DNA of 64,000 bases, taken from Zopfochytrium polystomum. Lineage: Eukaryota; Chytridiomycota; Chytridiomycetes; Chytridiales; Chytridiaceae. Below are positions 11,301 to 21,346 of this stretch, piece by piece. Positions within the stretch are counted from its first letter, which is position 1; each line of letters opens with the position of its first letter. Both the position numbers and the translations under genes were made by a program. Under the pieces are notes generated by a model. It worked only from the letters and a program-made list of their open reading frames with translations. It was not told where the DNA came from and searched no databases. Location of the stretch: contig JAIVFJ010000057.1 of NCBI GenBank assembly GCA_025765615.1, positions 124,001-188,000 on the forward strand. Reading direction: 5' to 3'.

Positions 11301-13587
11301 TGACTCCCGCTTGAAGGAATGGGGACCAGTCCAACCCACAGCTCAGGATTTCCAATATCTTTCCACCTCGCTGCATACCCCTGCTATGTCCACTGATCCA
11401 GATGTGGCACATCCTGACGCTCTGTCTGACTCACAAGAAGACGATGTACCACCTGCAGAATCACAGGGGGGAGATCTACAGCCGGGTATGCTATACGACG
11501 CTTCTGATTCTGAACCAGAGTCAATACCTGATGAACAGGAAATCCCTCCTAGGGAGCGCTCAACTTCCCCTGACATTCTAGCTTTGCCAGAGTCAACAGG
11601 GGAGGCAACAAATCCCCCAATCATACCACGAGAGCCATCAGGTTTACGTGACTACCTGGCATTGAAGGCAAACCTTTGTAAACTACGAACAAAACCATCA
11701 ATTGCCACAAGTCCTTCCACTTACAGTCGGAAAACACTCCGCGCTTTAACTGCAAGAATTCGTAAACTACGGATAGCACGGGGACAATTTCGTGAACTCT
11801 ACCAAACGCTCAAAGCATACACTGTGCTTGAGCCGGAGGAAGTCACAGCATATCCAACAGAAAGGATCCACCAGCGGGACTTACCACCACTCCCTGCTTC
11901 ACATAAAGAGGCCATGCGTTCTCCTTTTGCAAAGTATTGGAAGGCAGCTCAACTCTCAGAGATCAATTCGATCACATCAAAGCATGTCTGGGACTTAGTG
12001 GCTCGACCTAAAGGGCGTAAGATACTCAAGCCCAAATGGGTTTTTGCCTACAAGTTTGACAGTGAAGGGTACCTTGAACGCTTCAAGGCTCGCCTTGTTG
12101 GTCGGGGTTACACTCAGATCTTTGGTCAGGACTACAATGAGACCTTCTCCCCTGTCGTCCGCAGCTCCTCCATAAGGGCAATCCTTGCTATCTCGTTGCT
12201 GTTTGACCTCATACTTGCAGGCCTTGATGTCGAAACCGCATACTTGAACGCCAAACTGGACATTGAAAACTTCATGGAACAACCAGAAGGCTTTGAGATA
12301 CGTGGTGCAGACGGGATACTTCTTGTCTGTTTACTCAGGAAGAGTCTGTACGGACTGCACCAGTCTGGTCGACAGTGGTACAAAACAATCCGCGACTTCC
12401 TAGTAGAAATTGGATTTACGCAATTGAAGACTGACCACTGTGTCTTTGTGCAAAGGCACCCTGATGGAAAGGTCAAGACCATCATCACTCTATACGTGGA
12501 TGACATCCTCATCTTCAGTCACACTGAAGAAGAAATTGCCAAAATTCTTTCTCTGATCAAATCAAAGTTCAAAATCCGCGAGGACCTCAACCCAAAAGTT
12601 GCTGTAGGCATCCAAGTTGAGAAAATCAAAGATGGAATCTTTATTGGACAGAAAAACTACACACAGCATGTCTTGGAGGAAGCAAACTACTGGTGTGACG
12701 ATGAAGGCTTACCTGTCAAAATCAAAGCAACTCCCATGTCCACGACATGGATGCACGATGTGGACTCTGGAAAACTTCCACAAAAAGAGTCGGAATACTT
12801 CCGAAGCACACTCATGCAACTTGCTTACCTTGCAAACTTGACGCGCCCTGACATTGCGTATGCTGTGAATACACTTGCACAATACCAGTCCACTCCAACC
12901 CATTCAGATTCCCTTGCGCTTGACAGATTGCTGCGATATGTCCGCGCTACCTGGGATCATGGACTTTTCTACCAAAAGGGAGACTCCCAGATGACATGCA
13001 TCACCAATGCAACGCTCCCAGAGGTAGAGAAAGCTGCGGGTATTTCTTACCCAGAGTGGGATGAACCACATGGCTACGCTGATGCCAGCTATGCTGAAGA
13101 GGATGGACGCAAGTCGAGGTCAGGGCATGTGTTCATGCTTTGCGGGGGTGCTATTACATGGTACAGCAAGAAACAATCAGTTGTCGCTTTGTCCTCAACT
13201 GAGGCGGAATACTTCTCCCTTACTGAGGCCATCAAAGAGGCAATCTGGCTACGAATGCTCTTCCAGGAGCTGGGTATGGATTTAAACAAGCCCACTACTG
13301 TTTTTGAAGACAATCGTTCAACCATAGCTATTGCTATGAATCCAATACACCATGGTCGGGTCAAACACTTTGACGTGAGGTTGCATTTCATACGGGACCA
13401 CTTGGAGAAAAAGGAGGTTCAACTCATTCATTGCCCAACGGACATGATGATTGCCGACCTTCTCACCAAAGCTCTTCCCGCAACTCAACATGCAAAGCTT
13501 GCATCACTGATGGGAATTTGCAGTCTCGCCGACCTCCAAGGTGTAAGCGTGGTGCCCACGCTCAAATCAGCACAACGCTTAGTCTAA
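8329..13587 (+). CDS. Copia Gag-Pol polyprotein, intact (1752 aa)
   Basis: This single frame encodes everything needed for retrotransposition in cytoplasmic virus-like particles. The start at 8329 is the first ATG after the LTR; the frame is open further upstream but that part is leader and LTR. Gag comes first, with a CDLHGIWVSHSREEC knuckle-like motif. The protease has DSGA (Asp520). The integrase has an HHCC finger (HKKFGH ... CVTC) and the D757, D819, E857 triad. The reverse transcriptase has YVDD at 1389-1392. The RNase H has Asp1585 (YADAS) and Glu1625 (SSTEAEY), then LLTKALP near the end. Gag and Pol are fused with no frameshift site, as in most copia elements. Residues about 608-625 differ from A and D because of compensating indels (10152 and about 10197). 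Confidence 0.95.
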   Translation: MSSSTPKAVRFSSYGYQAWELHVEEVIKPVMAYNLVASFLKPDYFGTFNEHCTKVGIGAAPPSIGSPPESSATAEAKAAYSEMYRLHHAALDKYHTGIRQEHKTYRELEAQHDKAVATLDSCSRIEDVRSMNAANITNCADRYKWLNDKYALQDHTGSQQDKWLATYSRLAKPRDSGPAVQEWYTTLTTLVTDWPKHFKCTATTCRGVTNILRSAIIHKARETLPGHEIFSGVRQNLLKGLSGYANTSDLVKELTNCHTLYQQSKEKNSRHSAHHGTSEMETAASAKTSVATKKRKIGEALNGKPTCDLHGIWVSHSREECLKFPHGKSEPARPAKKAKGKQPAHAKEAKATPADSKKATETAKIAREVAAKEHHQASCAASEDSPPHKCYRMDTPPPPTEAEDVEMLEFSTEGAARLADTSALDDFLSVERALAAREFEIGTCQAVEVEEEFEVELTVTLLDGRMDPDWITDNIVSNVGYKVMYESGRFLYRNVTYRRIYETALMARLAGGNPHQVILDSGASRTMSPCEEHFTNLRPTSQQIKTADGFATATGVGDFTLFVDGRALIMRNSLYVPEFSDTLLSVQQIVRQTGHNVTFTADTALLHPRVHGSDFTIAHRDTGNVYVVDPSLLTGHTGLDRAELGRDAPTPSGDAPGELQQQTAPLQTATPTLSQTDPDPLPNPQNIEAVRALHKKFGHLSLSSLKRTWSNLNKVGHSFFLIHDIPCVTCDVGKLKASPIHSTSRPNTTLLGRLHTDAVPLPARGHHGEKHWQLVVEESTRWLDIEFLNSLSDAPTRFRSTIERFEQQHGKHITSVRCDRGEIFKDGEFKIWANTRHPPIVLEPSPAFTKEFNGLVERQVNTLKDMAHCMLLESRLPHSFFVYAVRYAAYIKNRVYHSYTKKTPYEAWYGEKPNVDHIRTFGCLVIHRIPKEKRTLKHPDKGAPGIFLGYKGNTLPVVYDLKTQRISEHFHVSFHENVFPGIVRNWRQFLHDSRLKEWGPVQPTAQDFQYLSTSLHTPAMSTDPDVAHPDALSDSQEDDVPPAESQGGDLQPGMLYDASDSEPESIPDEQEIPPRERSTSPDILALPESTGEATNPPIIPREPSGLRDYLALKANLCKLRTKPSIATSPSTYSRKTLRALTARIRKLRIARGQFRELYQTLKAYTVLEPEEVTAYPTERIHQRDLPPLPASHKEAMRSPFAKYWKAAQLSEINSITSKHVWDLVARPKGRKILKPKWVFAYKFDSEGYLERFKARLVGRGYTQIFGQDYNETFSPVVRSSSIRAILAISLLFDLILAGLDVETAYLNAKLDIENFMEQPEGFEIRGADGILLVCLLRKSLYGLHQSGRQWYKTIRDFLVEIGFTQLKTDHCVFVQRHPDGKVKTIITLYVDDILIFSHTEEEIAKILSLIKSKFKIREDLNPKVAVGIQVEKIKDGIFIGQKNYTQHVLEEANYWCDDEGLPVKIKATPMSTTWMHDVDSGKLPQKESEYFRSTLMQLAYLANLTRPDIAYAVNTLAQYQSTPTHSDSLALDRLLRYVRATWDHGLFYQKGDSQMTCITNATLPEVEKAAGISYPEWDEPHGYADASYAEEDGRKSRSGHVFMLCGGAITWYSKKQSVVALSSTEAEYFSLTEAIKEAIWLRMLFQELGMDLNKPTTVFEDNRSTIAIAMNPIHHGRVKHFDVRLHFIRDHLEKKEVQLIHCPTDMMIADLLTKALPATQHAKLASLMGICSLADLQGVSVVPTLKSAQRLV

Positions 13588-13609
13588 AGGCTCTCTCTGG
13601 CTTCTCCAG

Positions 13610-13711
13610 CTACACTTGTGGGTTCATGCAGGTTTTCACAAGTGTAGGGGGGTACATGGGTGGGTTCGAGTCCCACTGCTTGGCTGGCATTGTTGGACAG
13701 CCATGTACTCC
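13610..13711 (+). other. Folded element between pol stop and 3' LTR, with T-arm/B-box-like hairpin
   Basis: Just after the stop codon lies a perfect 11-bp hairpin (13610-13620 with 13637-13647, 16-nt loop). Next is an 11-bp closing stem (13649-13659 with 13701-13711, one G·U) around two further hairpins. One is GTGGG-TTCGAGT-CCCAC (13660-13676), the shape of a tRNA T-arm, with the perfect pol III B-box GGTTCGAGTCC. The other is TGGCTG/CAGCCA (13681-13703), which partly competes with the closing stem. Copy D has the same element. It does not complete a tRNA cloverleaf. Confidence 0.7.
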
Positions 13712-13740
13712 AGGAGAAACAGTTGCCCCCTCTCTTTCTA

Positions 13741-13751
13741 TTGCGGGGGTG
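13741..13751 (+). promoter_or_regulatory. Polypurine tract of copy B
   Basis: TTGCGGGGGTG lies directly before the TGTTGAG start of the 3' LTR, the position of the plus-strand primer for reverse transcription. Copy D has the same tract. Confidence 0.75.
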
Positions 13752-14060
13752 TGTTGAGATTCGACCCACGGGGTACACTACGCCCGTTACTGATGATCCC
13801 TTTGAGAACTCCATCCAATCACATTGGATGGGGTGTTTGAAGGGCTCAGTAGATTCAATACTTGAATGGGGCGCTCGGAAGGGCTAATCTGTTCTCAATA
13901 AAAAGAGATAGGCAAAGGCGGCTGTTGTTCTAGCTTTGTTCATCCTACCGGTAGGAACAATGCAATTAGAACATGCACAAAAACGCGCAAACTACGCACT
14001 CTGCACATGTAGCACAGCACAGCAAGCATGCAGAAGCAGTGTACCACTGCCCAATGCTCC

Positions 14061-14188
14061 GGAATTCCGCTCTCTGCATCGGAATTCCGCTCTCTGCACT
14101 GGAATTCCGCGCTCTGCATCGGATTTCCGCTTCCTGATCTGGAATTCCTCTCTCTGCACCGGAATTCCGCTTCCTGATCTGGAATTCC
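14061..14188 (+). repeat. 20-bp-period GGAATTCC tandem repeat in LTR U3
   Basis: Seven units begin at 14061, 14081, 14101, 14121 (variant GGATTTCC), 14141, 14161 and 14181. Each is the palindrome GGAATTCC plus 12 bp of two alternating spacers (CTCTCTGCA-type and TTCCTGATCT-type). Copy number varies between LTRs: seven here, six in A and four in E. Confidence 0.85.
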
Positions 14189-14734
14189 AGCTTTCCTGCT
14201 GTGCTGTGCAATCTGAGCAATGCAACAGGCATTTAGGAATCAGTGATTGCACCAATCACTGCATTTCTAAAAGTGAGATAAAAACTGAGCTCACCAGAGA
14301 TTGCACCAATCATTGGATTTCTAAAAACAAGGAAAAAGCGGCTTGTTTCCCAAACAAGCTTCCTGATTTGGAAACAACCAAACCAATTTACAAGCAACTG
14401 TTTCTCAAACAAGCTGTAAATTGGTTCCTGGTGGTACTCAGCCCAGACAAAGTGCTCAGCCCAAGGTGGTACTCAGCCCTGGCTGGTACTTAGCCCTGGG
14501 TGGTGCACAGCCCAGGCTGGTACTCAGCCCTGGGTGGTGCTCAGCCCAGGCTGGTACTTAGCCCTGGCTGGTATCCAGCCCTGAGTGATGCCCAGCACTG
14601 GGTGGTACTCAGCCCTGAATGGGTACTTAGCCCAGGCTGGGGATTTGTGCTCAGCCTGTTTTATCTCATTTCTGTGGCCTGCTCTGTGCAGCCCACTGCT
14701 CCCTCTGTTTTCTGATGGCTCCAACCTGCAGGAG

Positions 14735-14740
14735 TATAAA
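14735..14740 (+). promoter_or_regulatory. TATA box of the copia LTR
   Basis: TATAAA in the context GGAGTATAAAAGCAGC lies about 250 bp before the LTR end and is present in all full LTRs of the family. This is the likely core promoter of the genomic RNA. Copy B lacks it on its 5' side. Confidence 0.65.
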
Positions 14741-14992
14741 AGCAGCAACCTCTCACAGAGATCAAAAAAAGGAATCCAACCCCCTCCTTGCTGCTTTGAC
14801 AGAATCCAGTGCAAAACAAGCCAATCTCTCTTCCTCCATTTGCTCTCTCTTCCATCTCTGCCCACTCACTCCTCTCTCCTCTCTCTATCCTCTCACTCCT
14901 CTCCCTTTTCCATCATCACTGCTCTCTCTCTCTCTCTCTCTCTTCATCCCCACACACACCAAGTCCCTCCAGTCCTGGGTGGGATTTCATCA

Positions 14993-17900
14993 CCATGTGG
15001 TTCATCCCACTCTGGGTAAGAAATACCTGCAGCTTTCTCAACCTCTGGGAGCGTTGCATTGGTGATGCATGTCATCTGGGAGTCTCCCTTCTGGTAGAAA
15101 AGTCCATGATCCCAGGTAGCGCGGACATATCGCAGCAACCTGTCAAGCGCAAGGGAATCTGAATGGGTTGGAGCAGACTGGTATTGTGCAAGTGTATTCA
15201 CAGCATACGCAATATCAGGGCGCGTCAAGTTTGCAAGGTAAGCAAGTTGCATGAGTGTGCTTCGGAAGTATTCCGACTCTCTTTGTGGAAGTTTTCCAGA
15301 GTCCACATCGTGTATCCATGTCGTGGACATGGGAGTTGCTTTGATTTTGACAGGTAAGCCTTCATCGTCACACCAGTAGTTTGCTTCCTCCAAGACATGC
15401 TGTGTGTAGTTTTTCTGTCCAATAAAGATTCCATCTTTGATTTTCTCAACTTGGATGCCAACAGCAACTTTTGGGTTGAGGTCCTCGCGGATTTTGAACT
15501 TTGATTTGATCAGAGAAAGAATTTTGGCAATTTCTTCTTCAGTGTGACTGAAGATGAGGATGTCATCTACGTATAGAGTGATGATGGTCTTGACCTTTCC
15601 ATCAGGGTGCCTTTGAACAAAGACACAGTGGTCAGTCTTCAATTGCATAAATCCAATTTCTACTAGGAAGTCGCGGATTGTTTTGTACCACTGTCGACCA
15701 GACTGGTGCAGTCCGTACAGACTCTTCCTGAGTAAACAGACAAGAAGTATCCCGTCTGCACCACGTATCTCAAAGCCTTCTGGTTGTTCCATGAAGTTTT
15801 CAATGTCCAGTTTGGCGTTCAAGTATGCGGTTTCGACATCAAGGCCTGCAAGTATGAGGTCAAACAGCAACGAGATAGCAAGGATTGCCCTTATGGAGGA
15901 GCTGCGGACGACAGGGGAGAAGGTCTCATTGTAGTCCTGACCAAAGATCTGAGTGTAACCCCGACCAACAAGGCGAGCCTTGAAGCGTTCAAGGTACCCT
16001 TCACTGTCATACTTGTAGGCAAAAACCCATTTGGGCTTGAGTATCTTACGCCCTTTAGGTCGAGCCACTAAGTCCCAGACATGCTTTGACGTGATTGAAT
16101 TGATCTCTGAGAGTTGAGCTGCCTTCCAATACTTTGCAAAAGGAGAACGCATGGCCTCTTTATGCGAAGCAGGGAGTGGTGGTAAGTCCCGCTGGTGGAT
16201 CCTTTCTGTTGGATATGCTGTGACTTCCTCCGGCTCAAGCACAGTGTATGCTTTGAGCGTTTGGTAGAGTTCACGAAATTGTCCCCGTGCTATCCGTAGT
16301 TTACGAATTCTTGCAGTTAAAGCGCGGAGTGTTTTCCGACTGTAAGTGGAAGGACTTGTGGCAATTGATGGTTTTGTTCGTAGTTTACAAAGGTTTGCCT
16401 TCAATGCCAGGTAGTCACGTAAACCTGATGGCTCTCGTGGTATGATTGGGGGATTTGTTGCCTCCCCTGTTGACTCTGGCAAAGCTAGAATGTCAGGGGA
16501 AGTTGAGCGCTCCCTAGGAGGGATTTCCTGTTCATCAGGTATTGACTCTGGTTCAGAATCAGAAGCGTCGTATAGCATACCCGGCTGTAGATCTCCCCCC
16601 TGTGATTCTGCAGGTGGTACATCGTCTTCTTGTGAGTCAGACAGAGCGTCAGGATGTGCCACATCTGGATCAGTGGACATAGCAGGGGTATGCAGCGAGG
16701 TGGAAAGATATTGGAAATCCTGAGCTGTGGGTTGGACTGGTCCCCATTCCTTCAAGCGGGAGTCATGAAGGAACTGTCTCCAGTTCCGCACTAATGCCAG
16801 TAAAAACATTTTCGTGAAAGGAGACATGGAAGTGTTCCGATATTCTCTGAGTTTTCAAGTCGTAGACTACTGGAAGAGTGTTTCCTTTATACCCTAAGAA
16901 TATGCCTGGCGCCCCTTTGTCAGGATGTTTAAGTGTTCGCTTTTCCTTTGGGATACGGTGGATAACCAAACAGCCAAAGGTGCGGATGTGATCAACATTT
17001 GGCTTTTCACCGTACCAAGCTTCGTAAGGTGTTTTCTTAGTGTAAGAGTGGTAAACCCTGTTCTTGATGTATGCTGCGTAGCGGACTGCATACACAAAGA
17101 AAGAGTGGGGCAATCGTGACTCTAAGAGCATGCAGTGTGCCATGTCTTTGAGAGTGTTGACCTGACGCTTCTACCAGCCCATTGAATTCCTTGGTGAATG
17201 CAGGACTAGGTTCTAAAACAATAGGAGGATGCCGAGTATTGGCCCAAGTTTTGAATTCTCCATCTTTGAAGATTTCCCCCCTGTCACAGCGCACAGATGT
17301 GATATGTTTCGCCATGTTGTTGTTCAAACCTTTCGATCGTAGACCGGAATCTTGTGGGCGCGTCGGACAAAGAGTTGAGGAACTCAATGTCAAGCCAACG
17401 GGTTGACTCTTCCACAACCAGTTGCCAATGTTTTTCACCATGGTGTCCACGTGCGGGCAGTGGGACAGCATCAGTGTGTAAACGACCAAGCAGTGTGGTG
17501 TTTGGTCTGGAAGTGGAGTGGATAGGCGAAGCTTTCAATTTCCCAACATCACATGTCACGCAGGGAATGTCATGAATGAGGAAAAATGAATGACCAACTT
17601 TATTCAGATTTGACCAAGTACGCTTCAAAGAAGATAAAGACAGGTGACCAAATTTCTTGTGAAGAGCTCGGACTGCTTCAATGTTCTGAGGGTTTGGTAA
17701 AGGGTCTGGGTCAGTTTGACTTAAAGTTGGGGTTGCAGTTTGCAAAGGAGCAGTTTGCTGTTGCGACTCACCTGGGGCGTCCCCCGAAGGAGTCGGCGCG
17801 TCCCTTCCAAGTTCTGCCCTGTCGAGACCAGTATGTCCCGTCAGAAGAGAAGGGTCCACAACATAAACATTCCCTGTGTCCCTGTGAGCAATGGTAAAGT

Positions 17901-19742
17901 CTGAACCATGTACCCGAGGGATGCAATAGGGCTGTGTCTGCTGTGAAAGTCACGTTGTGACCTGTCTGCCGCACGATTTGCTGAACCTGAGAGTAGAGTG
18001 TCTGAGAACTCTGGCACATAGAGCGAGTTCCTCATGATGAGAGCTCTTCCGTTAACGAACAGGGTGAAGTCGCCCACTCCAGTGGCAGTTGTAAAGCCGT
18101 CAGCTGTTTTGATCTGCTGGGAGGTGGGCCGCAAGTTTGTGAAGTGCTCTTCACAAGGCGACATTGTCCTGGAAGCCCCAGAGTCAAGGATGACCTGGTG
18201 TGGGTTGCCGCCAGCAAGTCTTGCCATCAGCGCAGTCTCATAGATGCGGCGGTAGGTGACGTTGCGGTAGAGGAAACGTCCAGATTCGTACATCACTTTG
18301 TAGCCGACGTTTGAGACAATGTTGTCAGTGATCCAGTCTGGATCCATTCTGCCGTCAAGAAGTGTAACTGTGAGTTCCACTTCAAATTCCTCCTCCACCT
18401 CAACGGCCTGGCATGTTCCAATTTCAAACTCCCGTGCCGCAAGTGCCCTTTCTACTGAAAGGAAGTCGTCTAGAGCTGATGTGTCTGCAAGGCGCGCAGC
18501 ACCCTCAGTACTGAACTCCAACATTTCGACGTCTTCTGCTTCAGTAGGCGGTGGTGGAGTATCCATCCTGTAGCATTTGTGGGGAGGAGAATCCTCAGAG
18601 GCTGCGCAAGAGGCTTGGTGGTGTTCTTTAGCAGCCACCTCACGTGCAATCTTGGCAGTCTCAGTAGCTTTCTTGGAATCAGCTGGCGTGGCCTTGGCTT
18701 CTTTGGCGTGTGCAGGCTGCTTGCCCTTGGCCTTCTTTGCAGGGCGAGCTGGCTCTGACTTCCCGTGAGGGAACTTGAGGCATTCCTCGCGAGAGTGTGA
18801 GACCCAGATTCCATGAAGGTCACAAGTAGGCTTGCCGTTGAGTGCCTCACCGATCTTGCGCTTCTTGGTTGCCACTGAGGTCTTTGCTGAAGCAGCTGTT
18901 TCCATCTCAGAAGTGCCATGGTGAGCAGAGTGTCTGCTGTTCTTCTCTTTGCTTTGCTGGTACAGCGTGTGGCAGTTTGTCAACTCCTTGACGAGATCGC
19001 TGGTGTTGGCGTAGCCTGACAGCCCCTTGAGAAGATTTTGACGAACGCCAGAGAAGATTTCATGTCCAGGCAGCGTTTCCCTTGCTTTGTGGATGATGGC
19101 AGAACGCAGGATGTTTGTCACACCCCTGCAAGTGGTGGCAGTACATTTGAAATGCTTTGGCCAATCCGTGACCAGTGTGGTCAGAGTGGTGTACCACTCC
19201 TGGACTGCCGGACCAGAGTCTCTGGGTTTTGCCAAACGACTGTAAGTCGCAAGCCACTTGTCCTGCTGTGAACCAGTGTGGTCCTGCAGGGCGTACTTGT
19301 CATTGAGCCACTTGTACCGATCAGCGCAGTTGGTGATGTTTGCCGCATTCATGGAGCGCACATCCTCAATGCGCGAGCAGGAGTCGAGGGTAGCAACCGC
19401 CTTGTCGTGTTGGGCCTCAAGCTCCCTGTAGGTCTTGTGTTCTTGGCGTATACCAGTGTGGTACTTGTCAAGGGCAGCGTGGTGCAGACGGTACATCTCA
19501 CTGTACGCAGCCTTGGCCTCCGCCGTTGCAGAGGATTCAGGGGGAGAACCAATACTGGGAGGAGCAGCGCCGATGCCGACCTTGGTGCAGTGCTCGTTGA
19601 ACGTACCGAAGTAATCAGGCTTGAGGAAGCTGGCAACAAGATTGTATGCCATGACCGGCTTGATGACTTCTTCCACATGCAGTTCCCAAGCCTGGTAGCC
19701 GTAAGAAGAGAAGCGGACAGCCTTGGGGGTCGAAGAAGACAT
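14993..19742 (-). pseudogene. Gag-Pol of copy C, 3' truncated and frame-broken as written
   Basis: The ATG is at 19742, with the same domain order as copy B down to the RT/RNase H boundary. Extra single bases at about 16791, 17168, 17310 and 17987 break the frame, each in a CT or TC pair. A further indel near 17875 (CCC versus CC in A and D) also shifts frame. At 17987 the two bases are exactly the two alleles seen in other copies (C in A and B, T in D). RNase H and the stop are absent. Confidence 0.85.
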
Positions 19743-19955
19743 GCTAGGTAGCGGCTTGGTGGACCAGTGGACTTGTTTAGAGCGGTAGCCCTTTTCTTGT
19801 AGAGAGCCAAGAGCCCTTTGTTGCCTTAAAGTAGCTGGTGAGCCGGTGCTCACAGACAGGTTGGTCTTGTTTAGAGTCAGAAACCCTTTTCTTGTAAGAG
19901 CAGCAGGGCCCTGTTCGAGCGTACAAGTGTGGCCGACGGCTTGTAGGTAGCTTTG

Positions 19956-21182
19956 TGATGAAATCCCACCCAGGACTGGAGGGACTTGGTGTGTGTGGGG
20001 ATGAAGAGAGAGAGAGAGAGAGAGAGAGAGCAGTGATGATGGAAAAGGGAGAGGAGTGAGAGGATGGAGAGAGGAGAGAGGAGTGAGTGGGCAGAGATGG
20101 AAGAGAGAGCAAATGGAGGAAGAGAGATTGGCTTGTTTTGCACTGGATTCTGTCAAAGCAGCAAGGAGGGGGTTGGATTCCTTGTTTGATCTCTGTGAGA
20201 GGTTGCTGCTTTTATACTCCTGCAGGTTGGAGCCATCAGAAAACAGAGGGAGCAGTGGGCTGCACAGAGCAGGCCACAGAAATGAGATAAAACAGGCTGA
20301 GCACCAACCCCCAGCCTGGGCTAAGTACCCATTCAGGGCTGAGTACCACCCAGTGCTGGGCATCACTCAGGGCTGGATACCAGCCAGGGCTAAGTACCAG
20401 CCTGGGCTGAGCACCACCCAGGGCTGAGTACCAGCCTGGGCTGTGCACCACCCAGGGCTAAGTACCAGCCAGGGCTGAGTACCACCTTGGGCTGAGCACT
20501 TTGTCTGGGCTGAGTACCACCAGGAACCAATTTACAGCTTGTTTGAGAAACAGTTGCTTGTAAATTGGTTTGGTTGTTTCCAAATCAGGAAGCTTGTTTG
20601 GGAAACAAGCCGCTTTTTTCCTTGTTTTTAGAAATCCAATGATTGGTGCAATCTCTGGTGAGCTCAGTTTTTATCTCACTTTTAGAAATGCAGTGATTGG
20701 TGCAATCCCTGATTCCTAAATGCCTGTTGCATTGCTCAGATTGCACAGCACAGCAGGAAAGCTGGAATTCCAGATCAGGAAGCGGAATTCCGGTGCAGAG
20801 AGAGGAATTCCAGATCAGGAAGCGGAATTCCGATGCAGAAGGAGCGGAATTCCGGTGCAGAGAGCGGAATTCCGGAGCATGGGGCAGTGGTACACTGCTT
20901 CTGCATGCTTGCTGTGCTGTGTTACATGTGCAGAGTGCGTAGTTTGCGCGTTTTTGTGCATGTTCTAATTGCATTGTTCCTACCGGTAGGATGAACAAAG
21001 CTAGAACAACAGCCGCCTTTGCCTATCTCTTTTTATTGAGAACAGATTAGCCCTTCCGAGCGCCCCATTCAAGTATTGAATCTACTGAGCCCTTCAAACA
21101 CCCCATCCAATGTGATTGGATGGAGTTCTCAAAGGGATCATCAGTAACGGGCGTAGTGTACCCCGTGGGTCGAATCTCAACA
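19956..21182 (-). repeat. LTR shared by copies C and D
   Basis: One 1227-bp LTR serves as the 3' LTR of D (its polypurine tract is on the high side, 21183 onwards) and the 5' LTR of C (leader and Gag follow on the low side). This LTR-internal-LTR-internal layout is typical of unequal LTR-LTR recombination between copies, or of template-switch tandems. Confidence 0.85.
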
Positions 21183-21222
21183 CACCCCCGCAATAGAAAG
21201 AGAGGGGGCAACTGTTTCTCCT

Positions 21223-21324
21223 GGAGTACATGGCTGTCCAACAATGCCAGCCAAGCAGTGGGACTCGAACCCACCCATGTACCCCCCTACACTTGTGAAA
21301 ACCTGCATGAACCCACAAGTGTAG
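21223..21324 (-). other. Folded element between pol stop and 3' LTR of copy D
   Basis: This is the counterpart of 13610-13711 in copy B. The 11-bp hairpin arms are at 21287-21297 and 21314-21324. The T-arm-like hairpin and B-box lie inside an 11-bp closing stem. The sequence is essentially identical to that in B. Confidence 0.68.
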
Positions 21325-21346
21325 CTGGAGAAGCCAGAGAGAGCCT

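Larger units (their letters stand above)
8012..14992 (+). mobile_element. Copia LTR retrotransposon, copy B, intact coding region
   Basis: This is the only copy with an uninterrupted polyprotein. The 5' LTR is reduced to its last 104 bp (8012-8115), so the TATA box and start region are missing there. The 3' LTR (13752-14992) is complete and directly abuts the truncated pol of copy C. The coding frame spans 8329-13587, followed by a folded element (13610-13711) and a polypurine tract (13741-13751). Without a 5' promoter this copy could not transcribe itself as assembled. Confidence 0.93.
13752..14992 (+). repeat. 3' LTR of copy B (complete, 1241 bp)
   Basis: It starts TGTTGAGATTCGACCC and ends TTTCATCA. 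The U3 contains CATCCAAT-x3-ATTGGATG-like and ATTCAA-x3-TTGAAT inverted repeats and a 14-bp palindrome TCCTACCGGTAGGA (13943-13956). Further features are seven GGAATTCC units at exact 20-bp steps (14061-14188), paired CCAATTTACA/TGTAAATTGG arms, a GCTTGTTT/AAACAAGC hairpin, a degenerate GGCTGAGTACCA-type array (about 14440-14640) and TATAAA at 14735. A CT microsatellite lies close to the end. Confidence 0.92.
14993..21182 (-). mobile_element. Copia LTR retrotransposon, copy C (3' truncated, tandem with D)
   Basis: This minus-strand element has its 5' LTR at 19956-21182, which is also the 3' LTR of copy D. The coding part is cut at 14993 in RNase H, just after the DEPHG codons, where copy B's 3' LTR begins. 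The RNase H end, polypurine tract and 3' LTR are therefore missing. Confidence 0.9.

Noticed and set aside
13655..13690. tRNA gene suggested by a T-arm and B-box
   Set aside because: No matching acceptor, D-arm or anticodon arm is found at the right distances upstream, so it is described as a folded element of the retrotransposon.
14061..14188. CRISPR array suggested by 20-bp regular repeats
   Set aside because: The spacers are themselves two repeated types, the units are only 8 bp palindromes, and the block is copied in every LTR of a eukaryotic retrotransposon.
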